Assembly (NCBI GenBank): GCA_038230515.1
Contig: JBBRND010000008.1
Span: 62,001 to 126,000 of the forward strand
DNA length: 64,000 nucleotides
Reading direction: 5' to 3'
Source of the DNA: JAPLDB01 sp038230515
GTDB taxonomy: Bacteria > Bacteroidota > Bacteroidia > AKYH767-A > 2013-40CM-41-45
This document shows, one piece after another, positions 43,527 through 51,797 of the stretch; the stretch's first letter is position 1; each line of letters opens with the position of its first letter. Made by a program: the position numbers and the translations under genes. Below the pieces are notes generated by a model. That model had not been told where the DNA came from and did no database searches. It worked only from the letters and a program-made list of their open reading frames with translations.

Positions 43527-44825
43527 TTATTTTTTAAAAAGCATTTCTGAAATTCCATCCGCTGCTTTCTTTCCGTTCGCAACTGCATTCACTACTTCTT
43601 CTCCTCCACTCACAGCATCACCTGCTGCAAAATATTTTTTGTTTGATGTCTGAAAATTTCTATCAACAATTATTTTTCCTTTTTCGTCCAAAGAAATATT
43701 GCCGATGAGATTTAATAATTCTACTTGCTTTGATTGCCCTGTTGCTTTAATAACCCAATCGCAACTTTCAACAAATTCATTTCCGTCAATTGTTGATTTG
43801 AGTTTTACCCCCGTGAGTTTTCCATTCTCTCCAACAATCTCTACAGGGGAAACACTGAATATCCCTTTTGCCCCGACACTTTTCGCCAACTCATATTCGA
43901 AATCATAAGCAGGCATTTCTTCTTTGCTTCTGCGATATGCAAGTATCACTTGCGCTCCCATCCGCGAACATTCCGATGCAGCATCCATTGCAGTGTTACC
44001 TCCGCCAAGCACAATTACTTTTTCGGGAATGGTAGTGTTGTGATGGTTCATTCTTAACTTCTCGACAAATTCAACAGCGCCAAAAACATTTTCCAAATCT
44101 TCGCCTTTAATTTTTAAGTCCGCTGTTTTTCCTAAACCGATGCCAATAAAAATTGCATCATAATTTTTTTCAAGATTGGAAATGTCTTCTTTGACTAAAA
44201 TATTTTTGTTGTAATAAATTTTAAACTGAAATTGTTTTTCGAGATAATTTATTTCATCCAGTACTTCTTCATTGGTGATTTTGTAAGGAGCAACTCCATG
44301 CACGGTTAGCCCTGATGGTTTTTCTTTTGCTTCGAAAATATCCACATCAAATCCATGTAATCGCAATTCGCATGCGCAACTTATTCCTGCGGGGCCTCCA
44401 CCAATCACTGCAACTTTTTTCCCATTCGGTTTTGCGGGAGAATAAATTTTTTTGTTTTGAGAAATTGCTTTTGATGTTGCGAACGTTTGCAACCGACCAA
44501 TTTCAATTGCTTTTACATCGGTGTTGTTATACACACATGCTCCTTCGCACAACACTTCTGTCGGACAAACTTTGCCGCAGGCATATCCAAAATAATTCGA
44601 ATCGTAAATTGTTTTTGCTGCTCCGATTTCATTCTTAGAATTTATCTGGCGGATGAAAAGCGGAATGTCAATCCCAGTCGGACATGCGTTCACACACGGA
44701 GCATCGTAACAAAACAAACACCGCGAACTTTCATAATACGCTCCCGTGTCGCTCATCAAAGGTTTTATTTGCGCAAAGTTTTCTGAAAATTCTTTTTCGC
44801 TCTCAGGCTTTTTAAACTCTCCCAT
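43527..44825 (-). CDS. preT: dihydropyrimidine dehydrogenase, NADH/FAD subunit
   Basis: A 432-residue flavoprotein of the GltD/PreT type that passes electrons from NAD(P)H to PreA. The N-terminal Cys-rich part has CLFCYDAPCVNACPTGIDIP and CGKVCPTEVLCEGAC. The FAD site is VAVIGGGPAGISCACEL and the NAD(P) site VIVLGGGNTAMDAASECS, with the C-terminal FAD contact YFAAGDAVSGGEEVVNAVANG. It is 20 bp after the beta-ureidopropionase gene and 4 bp before preA, as expected for subunits made together. Confidence 0.95.
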   Translation of the reverse strand: MGEFKKPESEKEFSENFAQIKPLMSDTGAYYESSRCLFCYDAPCVNACPTGIDIPLFIRQINSKNEIGAAKTIYDSNYFGYACGKVCPTEVLCEGACVYNNTDVKAIEIGRLQTFATSKAISQNKKIYSPAKPNGKKVAVIGGGPAGISCACELRLHGFDVDIFEAKEKPSGLTVHGVAPYKITNEEVLDEINYLEKQFQFKIYYNKNILVKEDISNLEKNYDAIFIGIGLGKTADLKIKGEDLENVFGAVEFVEKLRMNHHNTTIPEKVIVLGGGNTAMDAASECSRMGAQVILAYRRSKEEMPAYDFEYELAKSVGAKGIFSVSPVEIVGENGKLTGVKLKSTIDGNEFVESCDWVIKATGQSKQVELLNLIGNISLDEKGKIIVDRNFQTSNKKYFAAGDAVSGGEEVVNAVANGKKAADGISEMLFKK

Positions 44826-44845
44826 ATTAAAATGTTTTCTCTGTG

Positions 44846-45712
44846 TTATAGCTCAACTAACTTCCCATAAGTCTCCGGTCGCCTGTCTCTGAAAAACTGC
44901 CATACGGAACGCACTTCTTCAATCATATCCAAATCGAAATCGGCAATCAGCAATTCATCCTTATCTTCTGATGCTTGTGCAAAAATTTGTCCGCGTGGGT
45001 CAACGAAATAAGACGAGCCATAAAACTTTCCGAGGTTCCATGGTTTTTCTTCGCCAACGCGATTGATGCAACCCATAAAATATCCGTTGGCAGCAGCGTG
45101 TGCAGGTTGCTCGAGTTTCCATAAGTATTGCGAGAGCCCTGCAACGGTTGCTGAAGGATTGTAAACTATTTCAGCTCCGTTCAAACCAAGACATCGTGCG
45201 CCATCAGGAAAATGACGGTCGTAACAAATGTACACTCCGACTTTTGCATAGCGCGTCTGAAACACCGGATAGCCAAGATTTCCTGGCTTGAAGAAAAATT
45301 TCTCCCAGAAACCTGATGTATGCGGAATATGGTTCTTGCGATACTTGCCCAAATATTTTCCGTCAGCATCAATTACTGCAGCGGTGTTGTACAACACACC
45401 TGCTTGTTCCTTTTCGTAGATGGGAACAATGATTACCATGCTATACTTCTTTGCATACTCCTGCATCAGTTCAACAGTCGGGCCCGGAACTGTTTCAGCG
45501 CTCTCATACCATTTCTTATCCTGCCCCGGACAAAAATATGGCGTGTTAAAAATTTCCTGCAGACATAAAATCTGTACACCTTTTTTTCCGGCTTCTTCAA
45601 TGAGAGGAATATGTTTGCCAACCATTGCGTCCACAATTTCCTTGATGGTTCCTTCGCCCTCTGTTTTCGGAAGAGACATTTGAATTAACCCCGATTTTAT
45701 TTTTCTTGCCAT
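44846..45712 (-). CDS. beta-ureidopropionase (N-carbamoyl-beta-alanine amidohydrolase)
   Basis: A 288-residue member of the nitrilase superfamily. The catalytic triad is visible as Glu in LCLQEIFNTPYF, Lys in YRKNHIPHTSGFWEK and Cys in VYICYDRHFPDG. The last motif and the GFWEKFFFKPG segment are those of N-carbamoyl-amino-acid/beta-ureidopropionase enzymes. The expected reaction is N-carbamoyl-beta-alanine to beta-alanine, CO2 and ammonia. Its place between dihydropyrimidinase (19 bp upstream) and preT (20 bp downstream) supports this substrate. Confidence 0.93.
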   Translation of the reverse strand: MARKIKSGLIQMSLPKTEGEGTIKEIVDAMVGKHIPLIEEAGKKGVQILCLQEIFNTPYFCPGQDKKWYESAETVPGPTVELMQEYAKKYSMVIIVPIYEKEQAGVLYNTAAVIDADGKYLGKYRKNHIPHTSGFWEKFFFKPGNLGYPVFQTRYAKVGVYICYDRHFPDGARCLGLNGAEIVYNPSATVAGLSQYLWKLEQPAHAAANGYFMGCINRVGEEKPWNLGKFYGSSYFVDPRGQIFAQASEDKDELLIADFDLDMIEEVRSVWQFFRDRRPETYGKLVEL

Positions 45713-45731
45713 AATGCTTTTAAATGTTTTT

Positions 45732-47114
45732 TTAAATAATTCCTGTTATTTTATTCCTCTTCACAAATTGTCCATACCCTTTTTTAATTTTCACTTCACC
45801 ATTTTCAACTGCAACTTTCCCCCTAAGAATTGTTGACTTTACCTTGCCTTTAAGTTTCCATCCCTCATAAGCTGAGTAATCCACATTCATGTGGTGTGAC
45901 TTTACTGATAAAGCATGTTCCTCGTTCGCATCAAAAATAATTAAATCGGCATCGCTGCCAACAGCTACGCAGCCCTTTTTTGGAAACATGCCGAAAATTT
46001 TTGCTGCGTTGGTTGAAGTAACTTCTACAAATTTATTCAAGGTAATTTTTCCTTTGTTCACTCCTTCAGAAAATAAAAGCTCCATTCGGTTTTCAATAGC
46101 GGGATGCCCGTTAGGAATTTTTGAAAAATCCTTTTCGCCCATTAATTTTTTCTCCCATGTAAACGGACAATGGTCCGTTGCAACAATTTGAACTGTGCCT
46201 TGATTGAGCGCACCCCACAAAGCATCTTGATCCTTCTTCTCGCGCAATGGCGGGCTCATCACCCACTTTGCTCCCTCAAAATCTTTTTCATAACGTGATG
46301 CATCTAAAATCAAATACTGAATACAGGTTTCGCCAAACACTTTATGATTTCTACTGTTCGTTTCGCGGATGGCATTTACTGCGCCTTCGCAAGTCATGTG
46401 GACGATGTAACCAGGGCAACCTGTTTGAAAACTCATGTCGCAAAAACGATTTGACGCTTCGCTCTCTGTAATTTCAGGTTGAGATAAATAATGATAGAGC
46501 GGAGATAATTTTCCTTCGGCTCGATGCTTTGCAATCAGGAAGTCAATCATGTCGCCATTAGTTGCGTGAACTGTCACCATTCCGCGTTGCGCTTTCACTT
46601 CATTCATCAAACCAACCATCTGGCGGTCGTCAATCATCAATGCGCCTTTGTATGCCATGAAAGTTTTGAAAGAAGTGATGCCTTCTTTCTCGACCATCTC
46701 AGCAATTTCTTTTTTTGTTTCGTCATTAAAATCCGTCACCGCCATGTGAAAAGAATAGTCACCAAAACAATTTCCGTTGCTTCTTCCCTGCCATTGTTCC
46801 AAAGCGTGTCGCAGTGATTTTCCTTGCGTCTGCAAAACAAAATCAATCAGCATCGTTGTTCCGCCATGCAACGCAGCGAGTGTTCCTGTCTCATAATTAT
46901 CGCTTGAGAATGTTCCCATGAAAGGCATATCGAGATGCACATGCGGGTCAATGCCTCCGGGGAAAATGATTTTTTCTGATGCATCAATTGTTTCATCCGT
47001 TTTCATTGAAAGATTTTTTCCGATGGCGGAAATGGTTTCTCCTTCAATAAAAATATCTGCAACATAATCTTCTGCTGACGTAATTATTCTTCCGTTCTTA
47101 ATCAGGATTGACAT
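45732..47114 (-). CDS. hydA: dihydropyrimidinase
   Basis: A 460-residue amidohydrolase opening dihydrouracil to N-carbamoyl-beta-alanine. The binuclear metal site is shown by DPHVHLD (HxH, about residues 57-59), the carboxylated Lys in SFKTFMAYKGA, His in VHATNGDM and HMTCEGAV, and the Asp in ATDHCPF. Length and the closing metallo-dependent hydrolase beta domain (SKSHHMNVDYSAYEGWKLKG-type segment) fit bacterial hydantoinase/dihydropyrimidinase. It is 74 bp after the DUF1801 gene and 19 bp before beta-ureidopropionase. Confidence 0.95.
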   Translation of the reverse strand: MSILIKNGRIITSAEDYVADIFIEGETISAIGKNLSMKTDETIDASEKIIFPGGIDPHVHLDMPFMGTFSSDNYETGTLAALHGGTTMLIDFVLQTQGKSLRHALEQWQGRSNGNCFGDYSFHMAVTDFNDETKKEIAEMVEKEGITSFKTFMAYKGALMIDDRQMVGLMNEVKAQRGMVTVHATNGDMIDFLIAKHRAEGKLSPLYHYLSQPEITESEASNRFCDMSFQTGCPGYIVHMTCEGAVNAIRETNSRNHKVFGETCIQYLILDASRYEKDFEGAKWVMSPPLREKKDQDALWGALNQGTVQIVATDHCPFTWEKKLMGEKDFSKIPNGHPAIENRMELLFSEGVNKGKITLNKFVEVTSTNAAKIFGMFPKKGCVAVGSDADLIIFDANEEHALSVKSHHMNVDYSAYEGWKLKGKVKSTILRGKVAVENGEVKIKKGYGQFVKRNKITGII

Positions 47115-47188
47115 TTGATTTTTATTTGACGACTAAATTAAGAAGATATTTGTTGACTCATTGTAAAGTCCTCTCCAAGAAAACCCTT

Positions 47189-47608
47189 TCACACTTTATT
47201 CTTTTTGGATGTTTTTGCAGATGTATCAATCATCTTCTTCAACACAACCACATCAATATCTTCCAGAGAATTAATGTACACGCATCCTTTGCCGGTCTTG
47301 TGCTTGCCAAGTTTCTTCAACAGGTCAGGAGAATTTACAATGCCTAAACCGTAGAGCGTAATGTTCGCCTTACGCGGGGAAAATCCCATCTGAAACCAGT
47401 CCAGCTCACGAGCGCTTTCATATTTCAGATGAACGTCTCCGAAACCAACAATTGCAGCTCCCCACATTTTAGGTTCGGACTTTGTTGCCTTGCTCATCAT
47501 CTCTGAAATTTTCATGCAATCGCCTTTTGCTTTTGGATCTTTAATTTCTTTAAAAAATTTATCGACACTATTATCTGTCTGTTTTGTTTTAAGTTCTGCC
47601 TTTGCCAT
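47189..47608 (-). CDS. DUF1801 (YdhG-like) domain protein
   Basis: A 139-residue soluble protein of the DUF1801 family, with the typical DCMKISEMMSKAT, EPKMWGAAIVGFG and ANITLYGLG segments and a final GKGCVYINSLEDIDVVVLKKM. The tail is basic (KTSKKNKV). Family members are of unknown function. It sits inside the pyrimidine operon, between cytosine deaminase (18 bp) and dihydropyrimidinase (74 bp), without an evident role in the pathway. Confidence 0.88.
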   Translation of the reverse strand: MAKAELKTKQTDNSVDKFFKEIKDPKAKGDCMKISEMMSKATKSEPKMWGAAIVGFGDVHLKYESARELDWFQMGFSPRKANITLYGLGIVNSPDLLKKLGKHKTGKGCVYINSLEDIDVVVLKKMIDTSAKTSKKNKV

Positions 47609-47626
47609 TATATTAGTTGAATAAAA

Positions 47627-48046
47627 TTATTTTCCAATATCTTCATTCCACAACTCAGGTTTTTCAGCGATAAACTTTCGCCTCATTGCTTTACATTCTT
47701 CAGAGTTCAGATTGATAACTTCCACACCATGCGATTCCATAAATTCTTTTGCTCCACTGAACGTTTCGTTCTCCCCCGCAAAAACTTTTTTAATCCCAAA
47801 CTGCACAACTGCACCTGCACATAAATAGCAAGGCATTAAGGTAGAGTAGAGGACTGCGTTTTTATAATTGCCAACTCTACCTGCATTTCTTAGGCAATCA
47901 ATTTCTGCGTGGGTAACAGGATCGCCATCCTGGACACGTTTGTTGTGCCCACGACCGATTATTTTTTCATCACGAACTAACACAGAACCGATGGGAATAC
48001 CTCCTTCAGAAATTCCTTGCCGCGCCTCTGCGATTGCCGCATTCAT
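47627..48046 (-). CDS. cytosine deaminase, yeast FCY1-like type
   Basis: A 139-residue zinc deaminase. Zinc ligands and catalytic Glu are in THAEIDCL (HAE) and STLMPCYLCAGAVV (PCxxC). The C-terminus (RRKFIAEKPELWNEDIGK) closely follows the yeast cytosine deaminase pattern FIDERPQDWFEDIGE, which tRNA or guanine deaminases lack. This, with the cytosine/uracil pathway around it, supports cytosine to uracil conversion. In-frame upstream sequence (LSNYLNTIDEF) extends the homologous helix before the first ATG, so the real start may be an unusual codon a few residues earlier. It follows the permease by 41 bp. Confidence 0.87.
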   Translation of the reverse strand: MNAAIAEARQGISEGGIPIGSVLVRDEKIIGRGHNKRVQDGDPVTHAEIDCLRNAGRVGNYKNAVLYSTLMPCYLCAGAVVQFGIKKVFAGENETFSGAKEFMESHGVEVINLNSEECKAMRRKFIAEKPELWNEDIGK

Positions 48047-48087
48047 AAATTCATCTATAGTGTTTAGGTAATTACTTAATTGAGAAA

Positions 48088-48879
48088 TTAAGGTAATTGG
48101 GTTTTATACTTTTTCATTAACAACAAATAAATAAAAAATGAAACTGCGAATCCAACAAACCATGCATAGTTATAAAGATGTGCAATGATTTCCGGAACGG
48201 CATCTTTTGAAATAACATTTATAGTAACTAAAAATCCGGGAACGTTTGGAAGTATTCCTAAAAGCAAAGCAATAATTGCTGCACGATTGAATCCATTGAA
48301 ATATTTATAAATTCCATTGTGGGAATACAAATCATCCGCAATTAAATTTTTTCTGCGAATAAAAAAATAATCCGCAATCATAATTCCTCCCACCGGACCA
48401 AGCAGACTTGAGTACGCGATGAGCCATGTAAAAATATATCCATTTGGGTCGGCAATTAATTTCCACGGAAAAATTAAAATACCGATGATGCCGGTAATGT
48501 ATCCTCCAGTTCTGAAATTTATTTTTGCTGGAGACAGGTTTGCAAAATCATTTGCAGGACTCACAATGTTTGCTGCAATGTTTGTTGCAAGGGTGGAAAT
48601 TGTAACAGCAATCATTGCAATGCTCACCAACAATTTGCTTTCAAATTTTCCTGCCAACACCAACGGATCCCAGATCGTTTCTCCATAAATAATAAAAGTG
48701 GCTGACGTGACTACAACTCCGATGAATGAAAACAAAGTCATGCTTGGCGGCAATCCTATTGCCTGTCCTGTTATTTGTGCACGTTGACTTTTTGCATAGC
48801 GCGTAAAGTCAGGAATGTTGAGTGAGAGCGTAGCCCAAAATCCCACCATGCCTGTCAATCCCGGAAAAAAAAATTCCAA
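48088..48879 (-). pseudogene. NCS1 nucleobase permease, C-terminal part (frameshifted)
   Basis: Encodes the second half of an NCS1-family cation-coupled nucleobase symporter: FFFPGLTGMVGFWATLSLNI, DFTRYAKSQ, AANIVSPANDFANL, GPVGGIMIADYFFIRR and about seven membrane segments. It continues the N-terminal part (48855-49541) exactly, but in another frame. The break is in a run of nine T on the coding strand (plus 48865-48873). One inserted base would join the parts into a normal protein of about 480 residues. This may be a sequencing error, phase variation or true inactivation. Confidence 0.88.
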
Positions 48880-49541
48880 AACTCAGTCCTCGTTTGAAAT
48901 TTTGACGGTTGAGAAAGTATTGGTCCCAATCCATGCCCTGCATTAATTGCCCAGAACAAAAGTGCAAGAGCCGCGAGAGGAAGAAAGAATGCCTTGAACA
49001 CGAGCAATTTTTTTACGCTGTCAACACCGAGATAAACCACATACATATTTAATACCCAGAAAAGAAAAAATGTAATTGCAGGTACGGTCTGCAAACCTAA
49101 TGATGCAGGAAATATCTGCGGAAGATTTCCTATGGAAGGCATCCAAACTTTTAGCATCAGATACAAGGCGTATCCTCCAATCCAGGTTTGTATTCCGAAC
49201 CAACCGCAGGCAACAATGGCACGAAGCATTGCAGGAATGTTTGCTCCGCGCACACCGAAACTTGCGCGCGCCAAGACAGGAAATGGTATTCCGTATTTCG
49301 CTCCGGCATGTCCGTTTAAAATCATTGGGACAAGAACAATCGTGTTGCCGATAAATATTGTGAGTATTGCCTGCCACCAATTCATTCCTCCCGAGATAAG
49401 CGAACTCGCCAGCATGTAAGTTGGAATACACAAACTCATACTTATCCACAACGCAGCGTAGTTCCATGTGTTCCATGTTCGTTTCGATTCAGGAACGGGA
49501 GCAAGGTCTTCGCTGTAGAGTGAGGAATTGTTTTCGCTCAT
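48855..49541 (-). pseudogene. NCS1 nucleobase permease, N-terminal part (frameshifted)
   Basis: The first 220 residues of an NCS1 (Fur/CodB-type) transporter: PVPESKRTWNTWNYAALWIS, GGMNWWQAILTIFIGN, LNGHAGAKYGIPFPVLARAS, GVRGANIPAMLRAIVACGWFG and VYLGVDSVKKLL, about six membrane segments. The frame ends NFFFRD-stop immediately after the poly-T run, where the next frame continues with PGLTGMVGFW. In context it imports uracil, cytosine or allantoin-like substrates for the breakdown operon. It starts 6 bp after the aminotransferase stop. Confidence 0.9.
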
Positions 49542-49547
49542 AGAAAA

Positions 49548-50903
49548 TTAGTTGCAATATTCATCTGCCACAGCAATCGCCTTCGAAATAATTTCAATGC
49601 CCTCATCCATTTCATCTTTTGTAATGCAAAGAGGTGGTGCGGTGAAAATCCAGTTCCAGCGAACGAAAGTGAACATTCCGAGTTCAGAAATTTTTGCTGC
49701 AACTTTATTCATGATTTCCATTTCAGCAGGCGAAGCATTCCACGGAGCCATCGACTCTTTCGTTTTTCTGTTCTTCACTAATTCAATGCAACCGAGCAAG
49801 CCGGTATTGCGGTAGTCACCAATACTTGGATGTTTTTGTTTCAGCTTTTCAATTTGCTGATCTATGTATGCACCCATCTTAGCAGCATTCTCAATCAGGT
49901 TTTCTGCTTCGTAAATTTCCAGAACAGCGTTGGCAGCAGCGCAGGCGACAGCATGAGCAGAGTAGGTGAGACCAATCGGCAACGGCTTGTCATCAAAATG
50001 TTTTATGATTTCTTCGCGTACTATCAATCCACCAAGTGGAATGTAACCGCTCGTAATTCCTTTTGCCATACACATGATGTCAGGAGTTACATCGTGATGA
50101 TTGATACCAAACCATTTTCCTGTTCGTCCGAAACCGCTCATCACTTCATCTGCAATGGTAAGTATGCCATATTTATCAGCAATTGCTTTTACTTTTTTCC
50201 AGTAACCCGGAGGATATTTTATGCAACCGCTCGAACCGCTTTCTCCTTCCATTAAAATAGCCGCGATGTATTGAGGTCCCTCATACTTTACTATGCGCTC
50301 AAGATGTGCCGCTGCATTCTCAGCACACTCTTCAGGTGTCTTGCTGTTCCATGGATCCCGGTAGAAATATGGATTCTCTACATGAATAATATTAGGAACG
50401 CCTTGTGAGTCGTGGGCGAGTCCTCTCGGATCCCCGCTTGCGGAGAGCGCACCGTAAGTAGCGCCATGATAGCTTTGATAAAGCGTAATTATTTTATGGC
50501 GACCTGTATAAAGGCGTGCCAACTTAATTGCATGTTCAACGGCCTCTGTTCCTCCATTCGTAAAAAAAGTTCTGCTTAAAGTTCCCGGAGTTATCTCTGC
50601 TAATTTTCTTCCAAGTTTTCCGCGCGCTTCTGTAATCATTCCCGGATGAACATAACTAACTTCATTCATCTGCTTCATCACCGCCTCGGTAACTTTCGGA
50701 TGACCGTGACCGATGTTTACGTTCATGAGTTGGGAAGAAAAATCAAGAATCTTTTTTCCGCTTCTGTCAAAAAGGTAAACTCCCTTTGCTGATTTTATAT
50801 TCAGCGGATTTAATCCTGATTGCTTTGACCAGGAGAAGATCGTGTGATCTAAGTTATTTTTCAGAATTGCTTCTCTTTCTGAAACTGTTAATTCTACTTC
50901 CAT
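49548..50903 (-). CDS. class III aminotransferase, probable beta-alanine transaminase
   Basis: A 451-residue PLP enzyme. Fold-type I class III features are FFTNGGTEAVEHAIKLAR, YQSYHGATYGALSASGDPRG, the cofactor Asp in LTIADEVMSGFGRTGKW and the PLP Lys in CMAKGITSGYIPLGG. In context it should transfer the amino group of beta-alanine to pyruvate or 2-oxoglutarate, giving malonate semialdehyde for the dehydrogenase at 51798. Substrate is inferred from context; omega-amino acid or taurine transaminases look alike. The gene follows the GIY-YIG gene by 20 bp. Confidence 0.88.
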   Translation of the reverse strand: MEVELTVSEREAILKNNLDHTIFSWSKQSGLNPLNIKSAKGVYLFDRSGKKILDFSSQLMNVNIGHGHPKVTEAVMKQMNEVSYVHPGMITEARGKLGRKLAEITPGTLSRTFFTNGGTEAVEHAIKLARLYTGRHKIITLYQSYHGATYGALSASGDPRGLAHDSQGVPNIIHVENPYFYRDPWNSKTPEECAENAAAHLERIVKYEGPQYIAAILMEGESGSSGCIKYPPGYWKKVKAIADKYGILTIADEVMSGFGRTGKWFGINHHDVTPDIMCMAKGITSGYIPLGGLIVREEIIKHFDDKPLPIGLTYSAHAVACAAANAVLEIYEAENLIENAAKMGAYIDQQIEKLKQKHPSIGDYRNTGLLGCIELVKNRKTKESMAPWNASPAEMEIMNKVAAKISELGMFTFVRWNWIFTAPPLCITKDEMDEGIEIISKAIAVADEYCN

Positions 50904-50923
50904 TGCTACTATTAATATTTATG

Positions 50924-51778
50924 TCAAGCTTTTTCCAGAATATCTATTCGATAAAGCTGATCAATTGTTTTTCCGTCCTTATTTTTCCACTCTGTCCAAC
51001 CATTTGCTCTTCTCCCCAAAACAGCAGCCGCTGTAGCGCTTGGCGAACCAAAAACATAATCTTCAGAGAAGACCAAAAGATTATTCTCTGATTTCAATAT
51101 ATTGCTTTGAGATAATTTATTTCTCATTCCGCTTACCCAGGTGCCCGCTGTTTTTGTTTCTTCTTTGTTTGCTTTTGAGCCTTTAAGAACTACGAAACCA
51201 TCATCGATCATCTCTCCTTGTGCTATAGCATCTTTTCCTTTGCAGTATAGAATTTCCTTTTTCTTATCTGATTTTCTAATTTCTTCAAAAATAGGAAACC
51301 CAAAAGTTGCCAATAAAATTTTTATTGTTTCAAAGTTGTCTAAAAGGTCAGCTTCCATACTTTCAGTAATGTATGGTTTGGCTGGTGTTGCTTGGTTGTC
51401 CGTATCATATCGACCAATTTCAGTTGCAGTTTTAATACACAGATACTCCAAATATTTTACATGAGACTTTGTAAAGGTGTTAGACTTTGAACTAATTACT
51501 AATGCATAATTCCAAAAGTCTTTACTTTTATTATGCATCTTAATTCTCTCGAAGCAATCCTCAGTTTCTCCTATATATGAAATTGGTTTTGCTTTATCTT
51601 CATTTACTCCAAAGAGAAAATAAACACCATATTTCCTTACTTCGGGCCTAGTACCAATGTCAGGCAGTTTATTTCTCGGGATGAGAACTGCGACAATCAT
51701 TCTGTTGGTTAAATCTGCGATCTTTATACTTGTTGGATTGCCATCAGGAAGAAAAATTTGTATTGTTTGAGGTTGCAT
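50924..51778 (-). CDS. GIY-YIG nuclease-domain protein with DUF4357
   Basis: A 284-residue protein. Residues about 45-125 form a GIY-YIG type endonuclease domain (YGVYFLFGVNE, SYIGETEDCFERIKMHN). Residues about 195-275 match DUF4357 (DDGFVVLKGSKA, SPSATAAAVLGRRANGWTEW). The combination is a common stand-alone bacterial protein of unknown role in DNA metabolism or defence. It is out of place in the middle of a pyrimidine-breakdown operon, with 20-bp gaps on each side, and looks like an inserted extra gene carried on the same transcript. Confidence 0.88.
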   Translation of the reverse strand: MQPQTIQIFLPDGNPTSIKIADLTNRMIVAVLIPRNKLPDIGTRPEVRKYGVYFLFGVNEDKAKPISYIGETEDCFERIKMHNKSKDFWNYALVISSKSNTFTKSHVKYLEYLCIKTATEIGRYDTDNQATPAKPYITESMEADLLDNFETIKILLATFGFPIFEEIRKSDKKKEILYCKGKDAIAQGEMIDDGFVVLKGSKANKEETKTAGTWVSGMRNKLSQSNILKSENNLLVFSEDYVFGSPSATAAAVLGRRANGWTEWKNKDGKTIDQLYRIDILEKA

Positions 51779-51797
51779 AAATAAGGGATTTAAATAA

